Assembly (NCBI RefSeq): GCF_021347895.1
Contig: NC_067126.1
Span: 31,818,482 to 31,882,481 of the forward strand
From: Acanthochromis polyacanthus
Taxonomy: Eukaryota > Chordata > Actinopteri > Pomacentridae
DNA length: 64,000 bases
Direction of reading: 5' to 3'
This document shows, piece by piece, positions 12,123 to 25,682 of the stretch (positions within the stretch are counted from its first letter, which is position 1; each line of letters starts with the position of its first letter). Below the pieces are notes generated by a model. That model was not told where the DNA came from, did no database searches, and saw only the letters and a list, made by a program, of their open reading frames with translations. The position numbers and the translations under genes are program-made.

Positions 12123-12730
12123 ACATCCCCCGCCTTATATATAGTGCCTCTAAGTGCAAGAAATAATAATATATACTGGACGATACACCTACAATATGAT
12201 ACATCTTCACTACAATAAAAACAATCAGGTCAAGGTCATACACCCAAAAAGGCAGATCTACATTATGCACAGGTGGTGTGGGTGCAATATGCATGAAATA
12301 CTTCAGGTAGTTTCTGACATTTGCTCCAGAAACAGAATCAAAAAATATTTGAAGTGCCTCACAATGACCTTGAAAATCAGGTCAAGGTCATGCACCCCAA
12401 AAGGCACATCTACATTACCAACAGGCTTAGTGTGCGCAATATGAGTGAAATCCCTCAACTAGGTTCTGAGATATGCTCCGGAAACCAAAAAATATTTGAA
12501 GTGCCTCACTATGACCTTGAAAATGAGGTCAAGGTCATGCACCCCAAAAGGCACATCTATACTATATAGAGATGGCCTGGGTGCAATATGAATAAAATCC
12601 CTCAAGTAGTTTCTGAGATATGCTGCGGACACGAAATGTGGAGGTACGTACGTACGGACATACGGACGGACGTGCCCACGCCAATATCCCCAATATCCCC
12701 CTCCGTGCCTACGGCCGGCAGGGGATAAAA
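12123..12730. repeat. ~150-bp tandem repeat (3 units) with DR0 nuclear-receptor-like sites in a probable mobile element
   Basis: Three diverged units share the order AGGTCAAGGTCA, then ATGCACCCCAAAAGGCACAT, then GAAATCCCTCAA, TTCTGAGATATGCT and AAAATATTTGAAGTGCCTCA. The DR0 motif starts at 12227, 12379 and 12526, a period of about 147-152 bp. The block ends in a GGACGGACG-type tract and GGCAGGGGATAAA, and begins near ACATCCCCCGCC, so the ends are weakly inverted. Similar blocks with this ending occur widely in aquatic animal genomes as I recall, but I cannot name the family. Confidence 0.7.
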
Positions 12731-15700
12731 AGGCATTGGAGCCACCTGAATCTCTTGGTAGCAGTATGAAAATTAGAGAATATGGCTACACTGGCACAAT
12801 TCCGGCTCTCTTATTTGCATTATGAGCAAGACAGAGATAATTACAACCTAATATACTGCATGTTACATTTTTATGGCAGCATTTTTTTGTGCAAATCAAT
12901 ATGCTGTGTTTACACGAAAAATGACTGTCAAGGAGACCAATCCCAGTTGTTGCAGTCCGTTCTTGGTAGGTATACATCAGGCTAAAGAATGATTAACTCT
13001 CTTGTAGGCACACACATGTGGACACCAAGTAGTTGTTTTTATACTATAGTACTTTCTAGGCCACTTAGAGTCTACTTTGGAATATGTGTTTTACTAGATC
13101 TTACTTGATCTGTATTCTGAGCATGTGCAGTGACGTCCTTGTTAGTTAATCACCACATGGATTGTTTGAATGGCACACCTTTTGGGTTACACTCAGACAG
13201 GCTCAGCGTGATGTAAACTGGATCCTTCAGTAGACGTATCAAATCGTTGTTGACACTCATTTACTTGCAGATGTGAGAAGTACAACACTTGCCTACGACA
13301 TATCTATTGTGTATCTATGGCAGAGATTTGATGCACAAATATAAATCAAGATTTAATCCTTTGGCTGTATACTATAATATGACCAAAACCGTCAAGTTTT
13401 GCCTTGTGATTATGTGTTTTATTGCGGTGAAGTACTTATACGTCCTCACTAAACCAACTCTGATAGATGTGCTCATGTTACAACTGTCACAGTAATGACG
13501 TAGTTTAAATGCCAGAACCACAGTGCTGAATCTAACAGTTTCTCTGCTTCAGTGGCCCAAAAGCAAATCAGTGATCACATTTCTGCTGTAGCATTTCACA
13601 CTCACAAAGAACAACGTAGCCATGTCAGAAAGCCTTTATTGTGCTCTTATCTGTTCACATTTGAATGTTTTGAAACTGCAATACTGGCCGAAAGATAGAA
13701 GATTAAGTTGTTTTCAGTAATTCTGCTCCCAAAATCACTGTAGTCCTGAAGATAACAGTGGTAAATATAATAAATAAATTGCTTTATTATCAGTCAGTGG
13801 ACATCCCACCAAGTGCAAATGCTGCCATTAATCCTGTCTGGAGAAACAATTTGGTTCGTACAAAGCCATCTACTCAGGAATCACCTTCTCCTACAAAGAA
13901 CGGAGGAGTATTATATAAAATGACAAATGGTTGTGAAGAATAATTAAAAGGCTTGAGTGGTCCTTTATCTCTTTGTGTGGCTCTGCTGAGAGCAGTTTTC
14001 CCCAGCAACAACGTGGATATCTGTTTAGAGCCGTGATGAATGACTCATTGTGCATCAGCTATTTTGGCAACAGGGTGATGATAACAGGACAGGATGAGCT
14101 ACTTGATGCCTCAAATATTTAGTCAGAATTAAAGTGTTTGAACAGGGAAATGCCAAATCTGTTGAAAATAGCAAAACTGTGTTTAGTTACTTTTCCATCA
14201 ACAAAAGACTTCAGGAGTTGAAGCGTTTGGATAATTTGGTTCTTACTTTGAAAAAACACACACATCTTAGCTCGTGTGCAGGTTTTATGGTGATATAATG
14301 CACTAAATAATTTATGTTGTCCACATTTTTTAAGTCTGACAAACTATATATTTCCAGTCTTTTTGCTCTCATGATAAATATAGTAGACAGTTTCTTAAAT
14401 ATCATCATGTCTGAATACTAACAGAACAACAAGACGATTATAAACAACAATGTCAAGTATGAACCAAACTATCTGTATGTGTGACAGTGGCGATAACAAG
14501 GACTTTATGTACTAAAAGCTATTTGTGTGAGCATCCAGTGCGTAACATCTGAGTGAAGAACATTACATGCTGTGCTCATAATCACGGATGGATAGAGGAG
14601 TTACATTTTTTTCTTATGTAACTGTACCTTCCTCCTCCACATCTCTGGGGAGACAAAGGCTAGAAGTCTCTGCAGCCTCCTGGGTTTTGTCTTATCAGGA
14701 GCAGACACCAACACAGAGGTTCTTTTTGTTGTCATCACACAGACATCATGAGACTTTGGGGGGAAAAAAGATGCAATGAAGAACTTCTGCACTTTCTAAA
14801 AATATCCGGATTAGACCCCATGGCTGAAGGAAATCCTGAAAGAAATCTGAGCTATTATTACACTGTTACATTGCAGCCATTTCCTGGGTCGTACCAGTTA
14901 CAATAAGGGCCTTTATTTGCTGTTTTCTTGCATTATGGTTGCATTACCATAAGAGCAGTCAGAAAGGACTCTGTTGCATAATTGAAGGACTTCAAAATCC
15001 AGCCTATGTATATAGAATAAAAGCATTAATATCTATACAGTGTAAATAAGAAAAATGCTGCAGTTTTGCTTTGGTATTGTTTTAGCCCTTTAAGACCTGC
15101 CATTATATAAGTCCACCAGGACATATTCTGGCATTTTTACATACTGTAGTGCAGTTGTTTGGAGTATTTTTTTTCTCCTGTTGCATTTGCTTTACATCAA
15201 TATAACCCTTTTATCCCAAATTGTAATTATATGGATTGATTTATGTCTTAACTACTATAATAAATTGCCCAAAAGTGCAATAAACCTAAAAAAAAAGAAA
15301 ATTGTTTTTGTTTTTTTCACATATATTTCAAAACACAGAAATTGCATAGCTGTATCCCTCAAATTTGTAAATGTAAATAAAGCTGCACAATATCCCGTGG
15401 TCTCATTTATAAAGATTTTTATTACGTACACTTTATTGTGTATTTTTACAAACCCACCACTGCAATCAAAAAGTGCTCTGAGACCGGTGAATGTGTGAAA
15501 TGTTAGTGTAACTCCTCAGATTTTATATGAAAAAAAAAGATCAATCTATCTTATCTGGTTTCAAATCTACCACCAAAATGCAATCGTAGCACCAGCGCTA
15601 CACTGGGCTCTACAGGATTATTTACACTTTATTTTACAGCTTTGTGAACTCCCTATAATTTTCCTGGATGGATGTAACTGAATCTGAATTATTGGTGTGG

Positions 15701-16250
15701 ATTCTTAGTCGTCCATTTCATTGTAATGCTAAGAGCTAAGAGCTTCAGTTCAAGGTAACTGGACACCAAATAGCCTCTTCAGTTCTGTTAACTGTCCCGT
15801 GCATTGAGATGTGAATGGTTGTGAATGAGCTAGGTCAAGGGTTAATAAGGGCTAAACTTTCTGGGGAAAAATATAAAGACTGCATTATGAGTACCTGATA
15901 AGTGGTGTTAGACCACCTCCTCTTTTTAGCAATCGCTGTTCCAGTTGAACTTGATAAGCTTTGCTTCTTTTAGCCCCTTCTCGAACTTGCACTTTGTCAT
16001 AGTGTGCCATTTTTTTCCCCATTACACATAATGTTTGTTTTTATGTATGTGCTTGTTTGAGAAAAATAAAAATCAATCAATCAAAAAAAAAAAATCAGTT
16101 TAACACTGATAGCTTCATTTCCTGTTCTCTCTAATAATGTGTCTTCTCTGTCTAGAATGTGAACATTTCTGTCCCTTATCTTTCAGATGCAGGCGGAATG
16201 CTGAGTCTTGTCCTGAGGAGGCGGCTGTTCTTCTCTAAGTCATGCACTTG
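12731..16250. other. Gene-free AT-rich stretch
   Basis: No exon, RNA gene or repeat family identified. Open frames here are short and lack recognisable protein character. Confidence 0.5.
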
Positions 16251-17738
16251 CAGTGTTTCCCCTCCTATATGACCGTCTAGGCGGGCCGCCTCGCTGGTAT
16301 AGGCCACCGCCTCATTACAATTTTGCCGACATTGCCGCCTCACGGCTAAATATTAGAAAGCATTGACACATAAGTCCGGTATATTCGCCGCTGAAATCAA
16401 CAAGCCAGAATGGCAGCCTTTTCTCGCCGTGGCTGAAGACAGCAAAGCACATCCCCATTGCGGACAAGAGGCGGCAGCGCTCCATGGTTTCGTTTTTCAG
16501 GGCTAAAAACAGGTGTGTATCACAGACATGTCAAATTAAGTATCAAAACTATCGCATGTCATCAAAATAAAGTGAGCAACACAGTGTAGGCATCGATCTT
16601 GCTTCCTTTACTGAGTTTGCTTACTGTTTTGTTGTCCGCGGCGATACGAATTGACAGTGACTGCAAAAATGGCTCCCGTTAAAACATTTAGGCACGACAA
16701 AACCCGTTATACCGAACGAGACAAATGATTTCAACGGAATATAAAGTTCCTAGTTTCTTTTGATAAAATGATTTATAGAGTGCCCGAAATTATATCATTC
16801 AATGGCAAAGCAAATTCTGTAATTTCAACGGTTCAGCGGCCCGCAGGCGGGCCGTTTTGATATCTACATAAGCATTTTTCAAAATAGAACGACACTGCCA
16901 ACGCGATTATAGAAACACTATACACCCATGGAAAGCTTAGATTGATCAACATTAATCCCTACTTATATTTGATTTCCCTCATGTAATAAAGAGAGCATGT
17001 GTTCAAATTTGGTGTTTGTGTTTTCAAGAATGTTTACTTAAAGTCTTTAATTCAGCTGCTTGACACATATCACAGTGCAAAATTATGTATTCTAACTCAA
17101 GGTTAACAACTGGTATTCTAAAGAAGTTATTTCTTTGTTCAAAAAGGTAACAGTTTTGAAAACAGAACTAACTCCTTCAGAAAACCAGTTGTTAACCCAG
17201 AGTTGAAGTTTTCTTTCACATTTTTAAGTAAAATGAAGGTCATGACATAACCTTTCTATTATAAATAAAAATGAAGTGGGAATTTGGTACCTAACATGTA
17301 GTTGTTTTTAGAAAAAAAGTAAAAGTCACCACTTGATTCCAGATTCAAGTCCTTTGTCATCTTTTTCAAATTTGTAATAAGAACTGATGTGGCATTTTGG
17401 AATGGCTTGTGGAAATCTGACCAGAATATAATAGACTGGACTAGTTGACATGTTTTGATCGCAAGGACAGGTGGGTTTATATTTGTCATATTTTCTCTCT
17501 ATCACTAATTTTTAGAAAAGAAACATGAAAATTTTATTTAATTTAGTTTTTGGAAATGGCTACAAATACAACAAAATGTGCTCCAAATTGTGCCAGAATG
17601 CCCCATTTTGCATCTTGATTTTCAAAATTTTTCTGGGGGGGCATGCCCCCGGACCCCCCTAGGTGCTTCGCGCCTGTGGCGCTCACCGAGGCCTACACCC
17701 CACCACCTCACAGCCATTTCAACCCAGGGGAAACAGTG
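16251..17738. mobile_element. Non-autonomous hAT-like DNA transposon, ~1.49 kb
   Basis: The left end is CAGTGTTTCCCCT. The right end, reverse-complemented, is CACTGTTTCCCCT, one mismatch over 13 bp. GC-rich subterminal sequence (GGCGGGCCGCC near 16280, GGCGGGCCG near 16853) is typical of a common teleost hAT group. No transposase frame survives. The target duplication is not clean: ACTTG is shared at both flanks, but an 8-bp match is lacking. Confidence 0.65.
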
Positions 17739-17767
17739 ACTTGAGTAGTGGCTGCTTAGCCTCCCAT

Positions 17768-18180
17768 ATATATAGACCAATCAGCCACAACATTATGACC
17801 ATTAACAGGTACTATGTGGTGGTCTGCTGGAAAACCTTGGATTCTGGCATCCATGTTGATAAGACTTAGACGCTCAAATAAATGTCCCAGAACAAGCACA
17901 CTCCTTCATGCAAATCCTACATATCACTGACCTACCCCTGCAGGAAAAAGCACCCCATCACATTGTAAAAACATCAAACAGTCAGAAACACCTTGAGGAA
18001 TATGACAGTTGACCAAGACGTTGATTTGACCTTCAAACTTCCAAGATCCACTTCTAATCAAACATCAACAGGATGCAGTGGAACAACTTTGATTCCCAGA
18101 GGCACCACTGCAGAGGACCCAAAGGATCCACTGTCAACGTCCCAGTGCCAGAACACATGAGGGTTGACCTACACTACCAC
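17768..18180 (+). mobile_element. Deleted Tc1/mariner-like relic
   Basis: It begins with ACCAATCAGCCACAACATTA (17776-17795), close to the terminal repeat of a widespread fish Tc1 element. It then jumps to a segment resembling the transposase region (TGCTGGAAAACCTTGG at 17826-17841) and a late segment near 18150. Large internal deletions and no open transposase. The family name rests on memory of fish repeats. Confidence 0.5.
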
Positions 18181-21100
18181 CTATCAGGTCTTATATTGCA
18201 GTCTTGAGAACTATCTCCAGAAGGTTTCACCACCATTACCATCTTGAGTCATGAATCTTGAGTTGAGGCCTCTGAGTGTTGGGTTACATAAATATCTGTT
18301 ATTTGTAACTTAGAATTGAAGACGTTTCTTGGATGAGGAGGTGAAACTTCTTCAAGAACCAAAAAAAAAGAAAAGCTCAGTTACCTTCTCCTGAAGTTCT
18401 TGGGATAACTGAGTGTGAATTATGAAAGATTGCCAGCATCGCTATCTCACCTCACAAAGGCATTTCTGGTCAGATATGACTAAAGCCAAGTGTTGCTCAC
18501 ACGTTTTGTTGGGGTGTGTACTTTTGGTGAAGGGCAATAGACTTGGATGTAAGGTGTAGTCTTGCACTTAGTGAGCAAAATGTAGGAGAATTATATATAT
18601 TTGAACTTTTTCCTCCCACTTTCAAATGGTTGTTACCCTTGCACTGCATCCTTCATCCCATTCTTGTCCTGTTGATTGTGGACAGACATCGAGACCGATT
18701 TAAAAGATCAACAAGTCCGTGTCACTGGTTCTGTAGCATACAAAAATATGACTTTCATTAGCTTTCCAACAGCGAACGCTATCAGTTGTGCTTGCAGAAT
18801 TAAACAGCGTGTGTCTGTGTGTTGGCTGCAGTACATAAAAAATGTGAAAAACGTGCTGCTCCTCTTGTTGTTTTTCAGTGTTTGGAGACAGGTGGCCCAG
18901 AGTCACATTTTGGCAGCAGGTCTTGACTTTCTGATCAGTAATCTGCTCACTGTCTGCTCTGGCTGGACGATACAAAACCTGTGGAGTGTTGGCCATATTG
19001 TATGTTATTATGTTTCACTTTCTGTAGAGGAACAGCATCTGTTTCGGGTGTCAGGTTCCCATGAGAACAATGTTTCTGAGCCGGTGGACTTCTTTTATTC
19101 ATTGCTGGTTGTCTTACCAGCTGAAACTAACAGGCTGGTCCCATGAGTAGGAAGTGTTAATAGATATTTTAGAGGTGCTGATGTATGAATAATTTGATTA
19201 CCACGCTTTATACCACGCTACACTGAAAACATATTGCAATCCAAGCAACAGAGTGAGGGCTTTACGTTTAATTAAAACTGCTTCGTCTTTGTGTTGTTGT
19301 GTGGGTGTGTCAGGGCTCCAAATATGCTCGACTGCTTTAAGATGCTTTTTTTCTGTCAGTTGAAATGAGGACATTACAGTAATGCAAAGAATCTAACATC
19401 AGCATGCTGACATGTTCATAATGACAATACAAACATGCTGATAGGACAACCATGTCAGTTTTTTGCGTCTTTAATGATACATTTGATGGGAATGTGACAA
19501 GATGCACAGATTTATTAGACGAATTAGGGTTTTGACCTGATGATGGTGTTTGATTTGAGTCAGGACATCACTAGTGATTCTTATTCATCCAGCAACATGA
19601 AATTTAAATGCTGACACTTCACTCTGTTATTAGAATAAAAGATCTAAGAGCCACAGATGTCCACCAAAAATTTTGTGCCTGTCATCATAAAATGTGATAA
19701 TTTCATGGTTCCACTGATTTTTCACTCTGTAAAAAGTATTTCAAGGGACCTTTTTCCACCACGTGATTAAATGTATGACTACAAGATATAAACTCTCGTT
19801 TAATCATTCAGATAAGCCTTTTAACTTGCAACCAAGCATTATTTTGATGGATTGAGTCGGCATAATAATGCTAGCAATTGCATCAACTAAATAATTCAAG
19901 CTTACATTTCTGCATTAGTTGATTTACTGCTAAATTCAAGTTAAGGTAACTTTATGAAATTGACTTCATCCACTTCCTACTTAACGCTGGAGCAACTTTT
20001 GAAATTTGCTAATCTAGAAACTTGAGTTCATAATTGCGGGAATAATTACATTAAACTTAAAAATTACTTTAAAATTATGTGGAAATGCTTCTTGGAATAA
20101 TCTAATTCTTACAAGTAATTGATTTAAAAGTTGCATTTATGCTACCATGAAATCGTTAAGATGATGTCATAAAGAAGAAACCCAAACTAAATCTCACTTA
20201 ATTTCATCAGAAATTTTTTTCAGTGAAAAAGATTGATGCAGACTGTTGCATTATTTTTGTTGTTGTTGTTGTTGAGCCCAACGTTATATTTTAGAGTGCA
20301 CGACTGAACTTTGAAGAATCTCGTGTTTTATTCTGAAGTGCAGACAGTCACAGTGTGATCAGGCTGAGCTCTCAACAATCCCCTTAAACAGTTTTCTCCT
20401 CACTAAACTGAAGCCTCTGTGTGTGATTCTAATTCCTGTTTGTTGGTCTCTTGTTTTCACGCCTTGCAAACGAGTGCAAACTGGAAAAGTTGTAAAAATC
20501 CTTAAATTAAAGAACTTTATAGCAAATCTCTATTAAACCAGCATGTGTCTTTTCACAGTGAGAAATTTCCCTTACGTTTAATTGAAATCAAGCCAGGGAA
20601 ATGGTTTAAATGAGAATTCCTGTTCATTTCACCTTTGATCTCAGCTTTGCATCTTTTGCCAGCATTTATATTGGTAGCAAAAACCCTGTGCTCCCCATTT
20701 TATGTAACCTTTTAAGTAACAATCCTGATTTAGGAATTAATTGTGGCCTAACAGAAGGCGCATTATTGTGTTGCCTTTGGACAAAATAGGTAAATGCCTG
20801 AGGTATTCATCCTTAGACTACTGCCACCTGCATTAAGACCATCAGGTGCAAATTAAAAGATAAAAAATATTTTATGCTCATTTAAGATTGAACAATAAAT
20901 TACAACTGACAAAAAGAAAACTGCAGCCTGAACAGTGGCACACATTGTTTGAAAGTCTTTTTAACTGCTTAGTCATAGAAAATCTGACTTAAATCATTGA
21001 GAGGAAAATATGGAGGCAATTTATAAATAAAGAAAATTATCAATTTGTTTGCTGAAAATTAGATTACTGTAACATATAAAGATGATGTAATATTGTTGAG

Positions 21101-24100
21101 CATAACAGTTATGTAAGGATAGCAAGGTTTTCTTCTTCTGTGTGCGTGTGTTTGTGTAGACCGTTATAAGTATAATTGTGCTTTTCTGAACAATCCAATA
21201 AATACATTACTACAAAAAATAAGCGTTTGGAAGATACATTTTTAGGTGAAACATAGAATATCATCAGGCTGTTCTTTGTTCTTGATCGAAGTTTACAGCT
21301 GCCTTCCTGGCTGAACTCTGACTTTCGTATTCGCCGTATCCCCCAAATAAAGTGATCCAGACAATCTGAATAAACTGCTAGCTTGTTAAAAAATGATCAG
21401 ACACTGAGATCTTTTCATGTTTTTTGCCTCTTTGGCTTTTCTGAGAATTTTAATAACATTGCTACTGAATCTCAGGAATGAGCTTTGAGATTGTTTCCAA
21501 TGGTCAAACACATGATCGTACTGCATGACACAATTTGGAATTACCTCAAATGATTCTTTATGAGAAAAAAAAGAACCCAACAACAACAACAACAACAACA
21601 ACAACAAAAAACATTGCTGACAGTGATACCAAAGCAATACTGTCAGCATTTCTCCTTTCACTGCAGCTGGCAAAGGCACAGTGATTGACACTGATTGCTG
21701 CATAAACAAGCCAGCAGATACAAAGCAAAGTATATGAATTTATGTCCGTTCAAAACAAGGCGTTTGGCTTGAGGCAGTTTTCAAATCAGCAAGCCATGAA
21801 TATGAAATCATTCAAAATTACGCAGAGGAGAGCGACTGGTGGACATCTGGTGGGCTGTTGTCGGTGCCGTGCTGCCTGCTTGTTAGCATATCAAAGACAG
21901 AAATGTATTTTTCAGACAGAAAGAGAAAATAGCACGCTTCCGAAGAAGAGACAATAATTTGAACAGTGATAACGGTGTTTCATTTGATCGTTTGAGAAAA
22001 GCACTTTCTCTTTGCATAATATCCGGAGGAAGACGTTACACAAGCGGTGAGCTAATGAATATAATCTGCCAAGAATTTCAGACAGAGTCACTCTTTGTTT
22101 TTCTTCCTGCTCAAGTTGAACCCCTCCACCTCAGAACCACCACCGCTGTTATCCAACCTTGTTTATGAGTCTCTTGTATTGTGAGAATACATAACACAGC
22201 GCTGGAGAAAGAGAGACTTTGCAACGAAGGTTATTCAGCCGCAAAGATTGCCCTGAACCTTTCTCCACTCTCTGAATTCATCTCAAAGAGACGTGAAATT
22301 GTCAGTTTCAACGTAATCTCTCGCTGCGCCGTTAAGCAAGGACATTCTCGTCTATTGTCGACATGCTATCTCGCTTTCCTCTGGCTGGATGTTTTTAGAG
22401 GGCTGCATTTTCCCCCAGAGGCCTGAGAGTCTGAGCTCATTCACCAGCCTTTGTATGCATTCAGAAGTAAACAACTGGCATCCAAACTCATGATGAATCA
22501 GAGTCAGAGTTCAATATTAAAAAGCAACCTTCTTATTTCATAGATGCTTTTAGTTTAAATGAATGTGTTTGACCTGAACGATTCAAAGATACGCTGCCTC
22601 TCTTGTTACGTAATTTCACAAAATAACCTTTACTTTGGGTCAGGAGCGCTTTGTGAACTTACTGCAGTCTTAATGTCCCAAATGCAGCCCCAGTTTATAG
22701 AGGAAGACAGAAACAGCCTCAATACGGTGTTCTTTAGGTAGCTGTTCAGGAGATTGATGACATATAGCAAAAACTGGATTTTTTCCAGTTTTAATGGACT
22801 TACAGATGCTCATATGTTCTTTTTTTTGTCTTAGAACTTAGAGAAGCCTGGTCTAACCCCCAGCTTCTGCTTTCAAATTTGAATGCACTGGTTATTCTTT
22901 TGCATAATTTTCACCACACAATGTAATTCAATAGATCTACAAAAATTTGCAATAGTCAATAACAGACACAGTTACTGATAATGTGAGCCAAATGTAGTCA
23001 ACAATGGCAAAGTTGGTGTCCTCGCTGTCGCTACTCAGGCAACAAGAGGTTTGTAACGAACATTAAATGTTGTAAAAGAGTGTATTTTAACCCAAATCAT
23101 GCTTTTTTCACCAAACCTCACCAAGCATTTTTGGTGCCTAAATGCAATCCAAGTAAAAGCGAGATGGAAGTCACAAAAGAAAATCTCCATCTCCTGGGTA
23201 AAGGTCTCGTGACTGAGCTGCCCTCAAGCATCCTAATGAGGCTGTTTTTAAACGTAAAGACTCACACATCTGTCCCAGATATGAACCCTCATGTGGTCTT
23301 AACATCCTGTACACTCTTCTTTCTTAATGGCCAAACATGTTCCGCCCTCACTGAGCCTCTAAAATGAAGCAGCTTAATTGAATTTTCAACCAAAACCTAT
23401 TTTACATGAAGAAACAACCTGTCATGCATCACACTCTTTGTGAATTCCTGTGTTTTTCCATCTTCAAAGGGCAGAAAGACTGTATTTAATCAATGTACAC
23501 CACTTGTTTTTAATCACGTCACACATTATAACTGTTTTCTTTGCAAAAGTAGAGGTTTAGTATCACTATTATTGTTGCTAAAGGTGCTGCTTAGGTGTAA
23601 ACTTTATTTTTAGCAAGAGATAGTATTTGTATATCCTAAGAAAGTACCAGAAATGTGCAGACAGTAGCTTTCAATGCATTTTTTTGAAGGAAACACTGTA
23701 CTGTACAGTGGAATTCAATGATAAAAACTCAACTACAGTGGGTCGTTGTGGTTTTAGAGGTGTGTGTGATGTGGGTGTGTGTTTTAGTGATTTTTAACTG
23801 CCAAGTCAAACATGACCCTAAGACAATCTTTGTGCCCTGGTGCTGTACAGCTTTGATGAAAATATAAACAATTTGAAGTTGAAAAGGGGTTATTTCAGGG
23901 CTTTTCTCTGCTGTTAAACATAGTGGCCGGGTCATTTTTGATCCTAAGACAACACAAAGGTTAAAGAGGGTGACATCAACGCCAAAGGACATCTTGTGTG
24001 CATCTCTGAGGCACACCAGCAACTTTTAGACCAGGTTAATATATAACAAGTAGCTACACTAGCTTCTGCTTAGCAGGAGCTACTTTTATTAACTTTTCTT

Positions 24101-25140
24101 CCCAGTTTGCTTAAAAGCTGAGATTTCAACTTTATTTGTTCCTTTTTCAAAGTGTCGGATGAATAAAATCCTGTGATATGATCAAATGTTTGACCAAAAT
24201 GAGAGTTTCTTTTGTTTATAAATATGATGCACGTTCAAGCAAAGAAAGCAAATTCCATTTAAAAAACATATTTTTTACTTTGGTATCATGTGAACTGACA
24301 TGTAAAAGGCCATCCTACTTGGAAGTGCTGATGTGGAAAACATTTTTCATTTTGACTATCAATGCCTCCTCTTTCTGCTCATTCTGGTCTCCACATGTTG
24401 AGCAAAGCAGACTCATGCTGATGCCATTCAGATTGCTTATCAAGAAGTCAGGAAGCTCTGCACTGATTAGAACTGCATCAACTGATCAAAGACCATATTA
24501 TTTCAGAGGAGCTAGTTATTCTTACAACCAGACATAACCGCATAGTCACCAGACAAACACTAATAAATACCAAATAAAATCAGCAGAAACAAGAAGGCTC
24601 GTTGTCCTGCATGTTGGCACATTGTGTTTACAGCCAGAGGGGAGCAGCCTGGTAAAATTGAAAATAGAAATTCAGGAGACTAAAAACTGTTGTTTTACAT
24701 GCAAAATGAAGACACATTTGCTTTTTCTTTCAAACATTTCTCTGCTGTTGTGAGAAATCCACCATGCAACAGCTGTTGCACACAACGCACAGTTCACTGA
24801 GCAGCCAGTCTTTACAAAGAGCAGCTTATGAGATGGCTAGAACGATTGCTGTCACAATCGCCCTAATTCCCTTTTATTACTTCCCGGGCTGGGGGATAGT
24901 GGAGGAGAGCAATTTTAGATTTGATCCACTATAGGCATCGGGTTTGTTTGCAATGAGACATACATGTAATAAAAGAGTGAAACTATCACCAAATATCTCA
25001 ACCGATCAATATCTGTCATGCTTGCTTAAATCTGTCAGAGCTGCATGTTTACTCAGGGACAGTCAGGAGCGTGTTAGGATGAGAGGAACAGCTGCTGACA
25101 GGAACCTGGAATACTATTAACACATCATGTTTGCGCAGTC
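18181..25140. other. Gene-free stretch with minor repeats
   Basis: 18290-18420 resembles a dispersed fish repeat (GAGGTGAAACTTCTTCAAGA). There is a GTT run near 20258-20273 and a CAA run at 21577-21607. A 156-codon open frame at 18676-19146 shows no domain and is judged fortuitous. Nothing else supportable. Confidence 0.5.
21577..21607. repeat. CAA trinucleotide microsatellite
   Basis: About ten AAC/CAA units. Confidence 0.95.
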
Positions 25141-25682
25141 CCGGGGTGGCTAATTGGGAGGACCGGGACAATTCCCGGTGGGCCGGTCTGATGTTTGGAC
25201 CGTGAGGTCCGGTCCATTCTGCTGCTACCAGTGTTCCTGGGCCGCCTCCACTGGCAGCTCTTTTTTTTTTTTGCAGACGCACTGTGACGTAACACGTTCG
25301 TGCACAAGGTCAGAGGTGTTTTGAACGATGAAAACAGGAAGAGCAAGGATGGTGCAGAGAAGGTAAGAATTAAAAAGAGGAAGCTCTGGAAACAGGCGCA
25401 GCCGAATGTGCAGAAATTGGAAACTTTTTCACGAAAGCTTGCATTTTGAAACGACAAATGAGGCCGAGGGAACGGATACGGACTTTGTTGAACTTTGCAA
25501 ACCACTGTTCAAGTTAATTATCAAGTCAATTAATCGTGTGTCATTGTGGCGTAAAACATAACATTATATAATTTAAATAATAGTATGATGTGACCACATA
25601 ACTGGGAAACTTTGTCCTGTAGCTCCTCAGAGTCAGAAGAAAGATCCAGCACCAAGCAGCAGCCAAGAGCCACAAGTCCAGA
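25141..25682. other. GC-rich short repeat-like patch
   Basis: 25141-25265 contains CCGGGACAATTCCCGGTGGG and GGACCGTGAGGTCCGGTCC, unlike the AT-rich surroundings and similar to dispersed fish repeats. It is followed by a T/A run and unremarkable sequence. No family assigned. Confidence 0.35.

Noticed and set aside
12154..12569. CRISPR-like array (regular spaced repeats)
   Set aside because: Units are ~150 bp and diverged along their whole length, in a vertebrate genome; this is a tandem repeat, not repeat-spacer structure.
18676..19146. A 156-codon plus-strand open frame
   Set aside because: No recognisable domain, no splice or start context, no neighbouring exon. A chance frame of this length is plausible in 64 kb.
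24178..24537. A 119-codon plus-strand open frame
   Set aside because: Composition and sequence suggest nothing known; no supporting signals.
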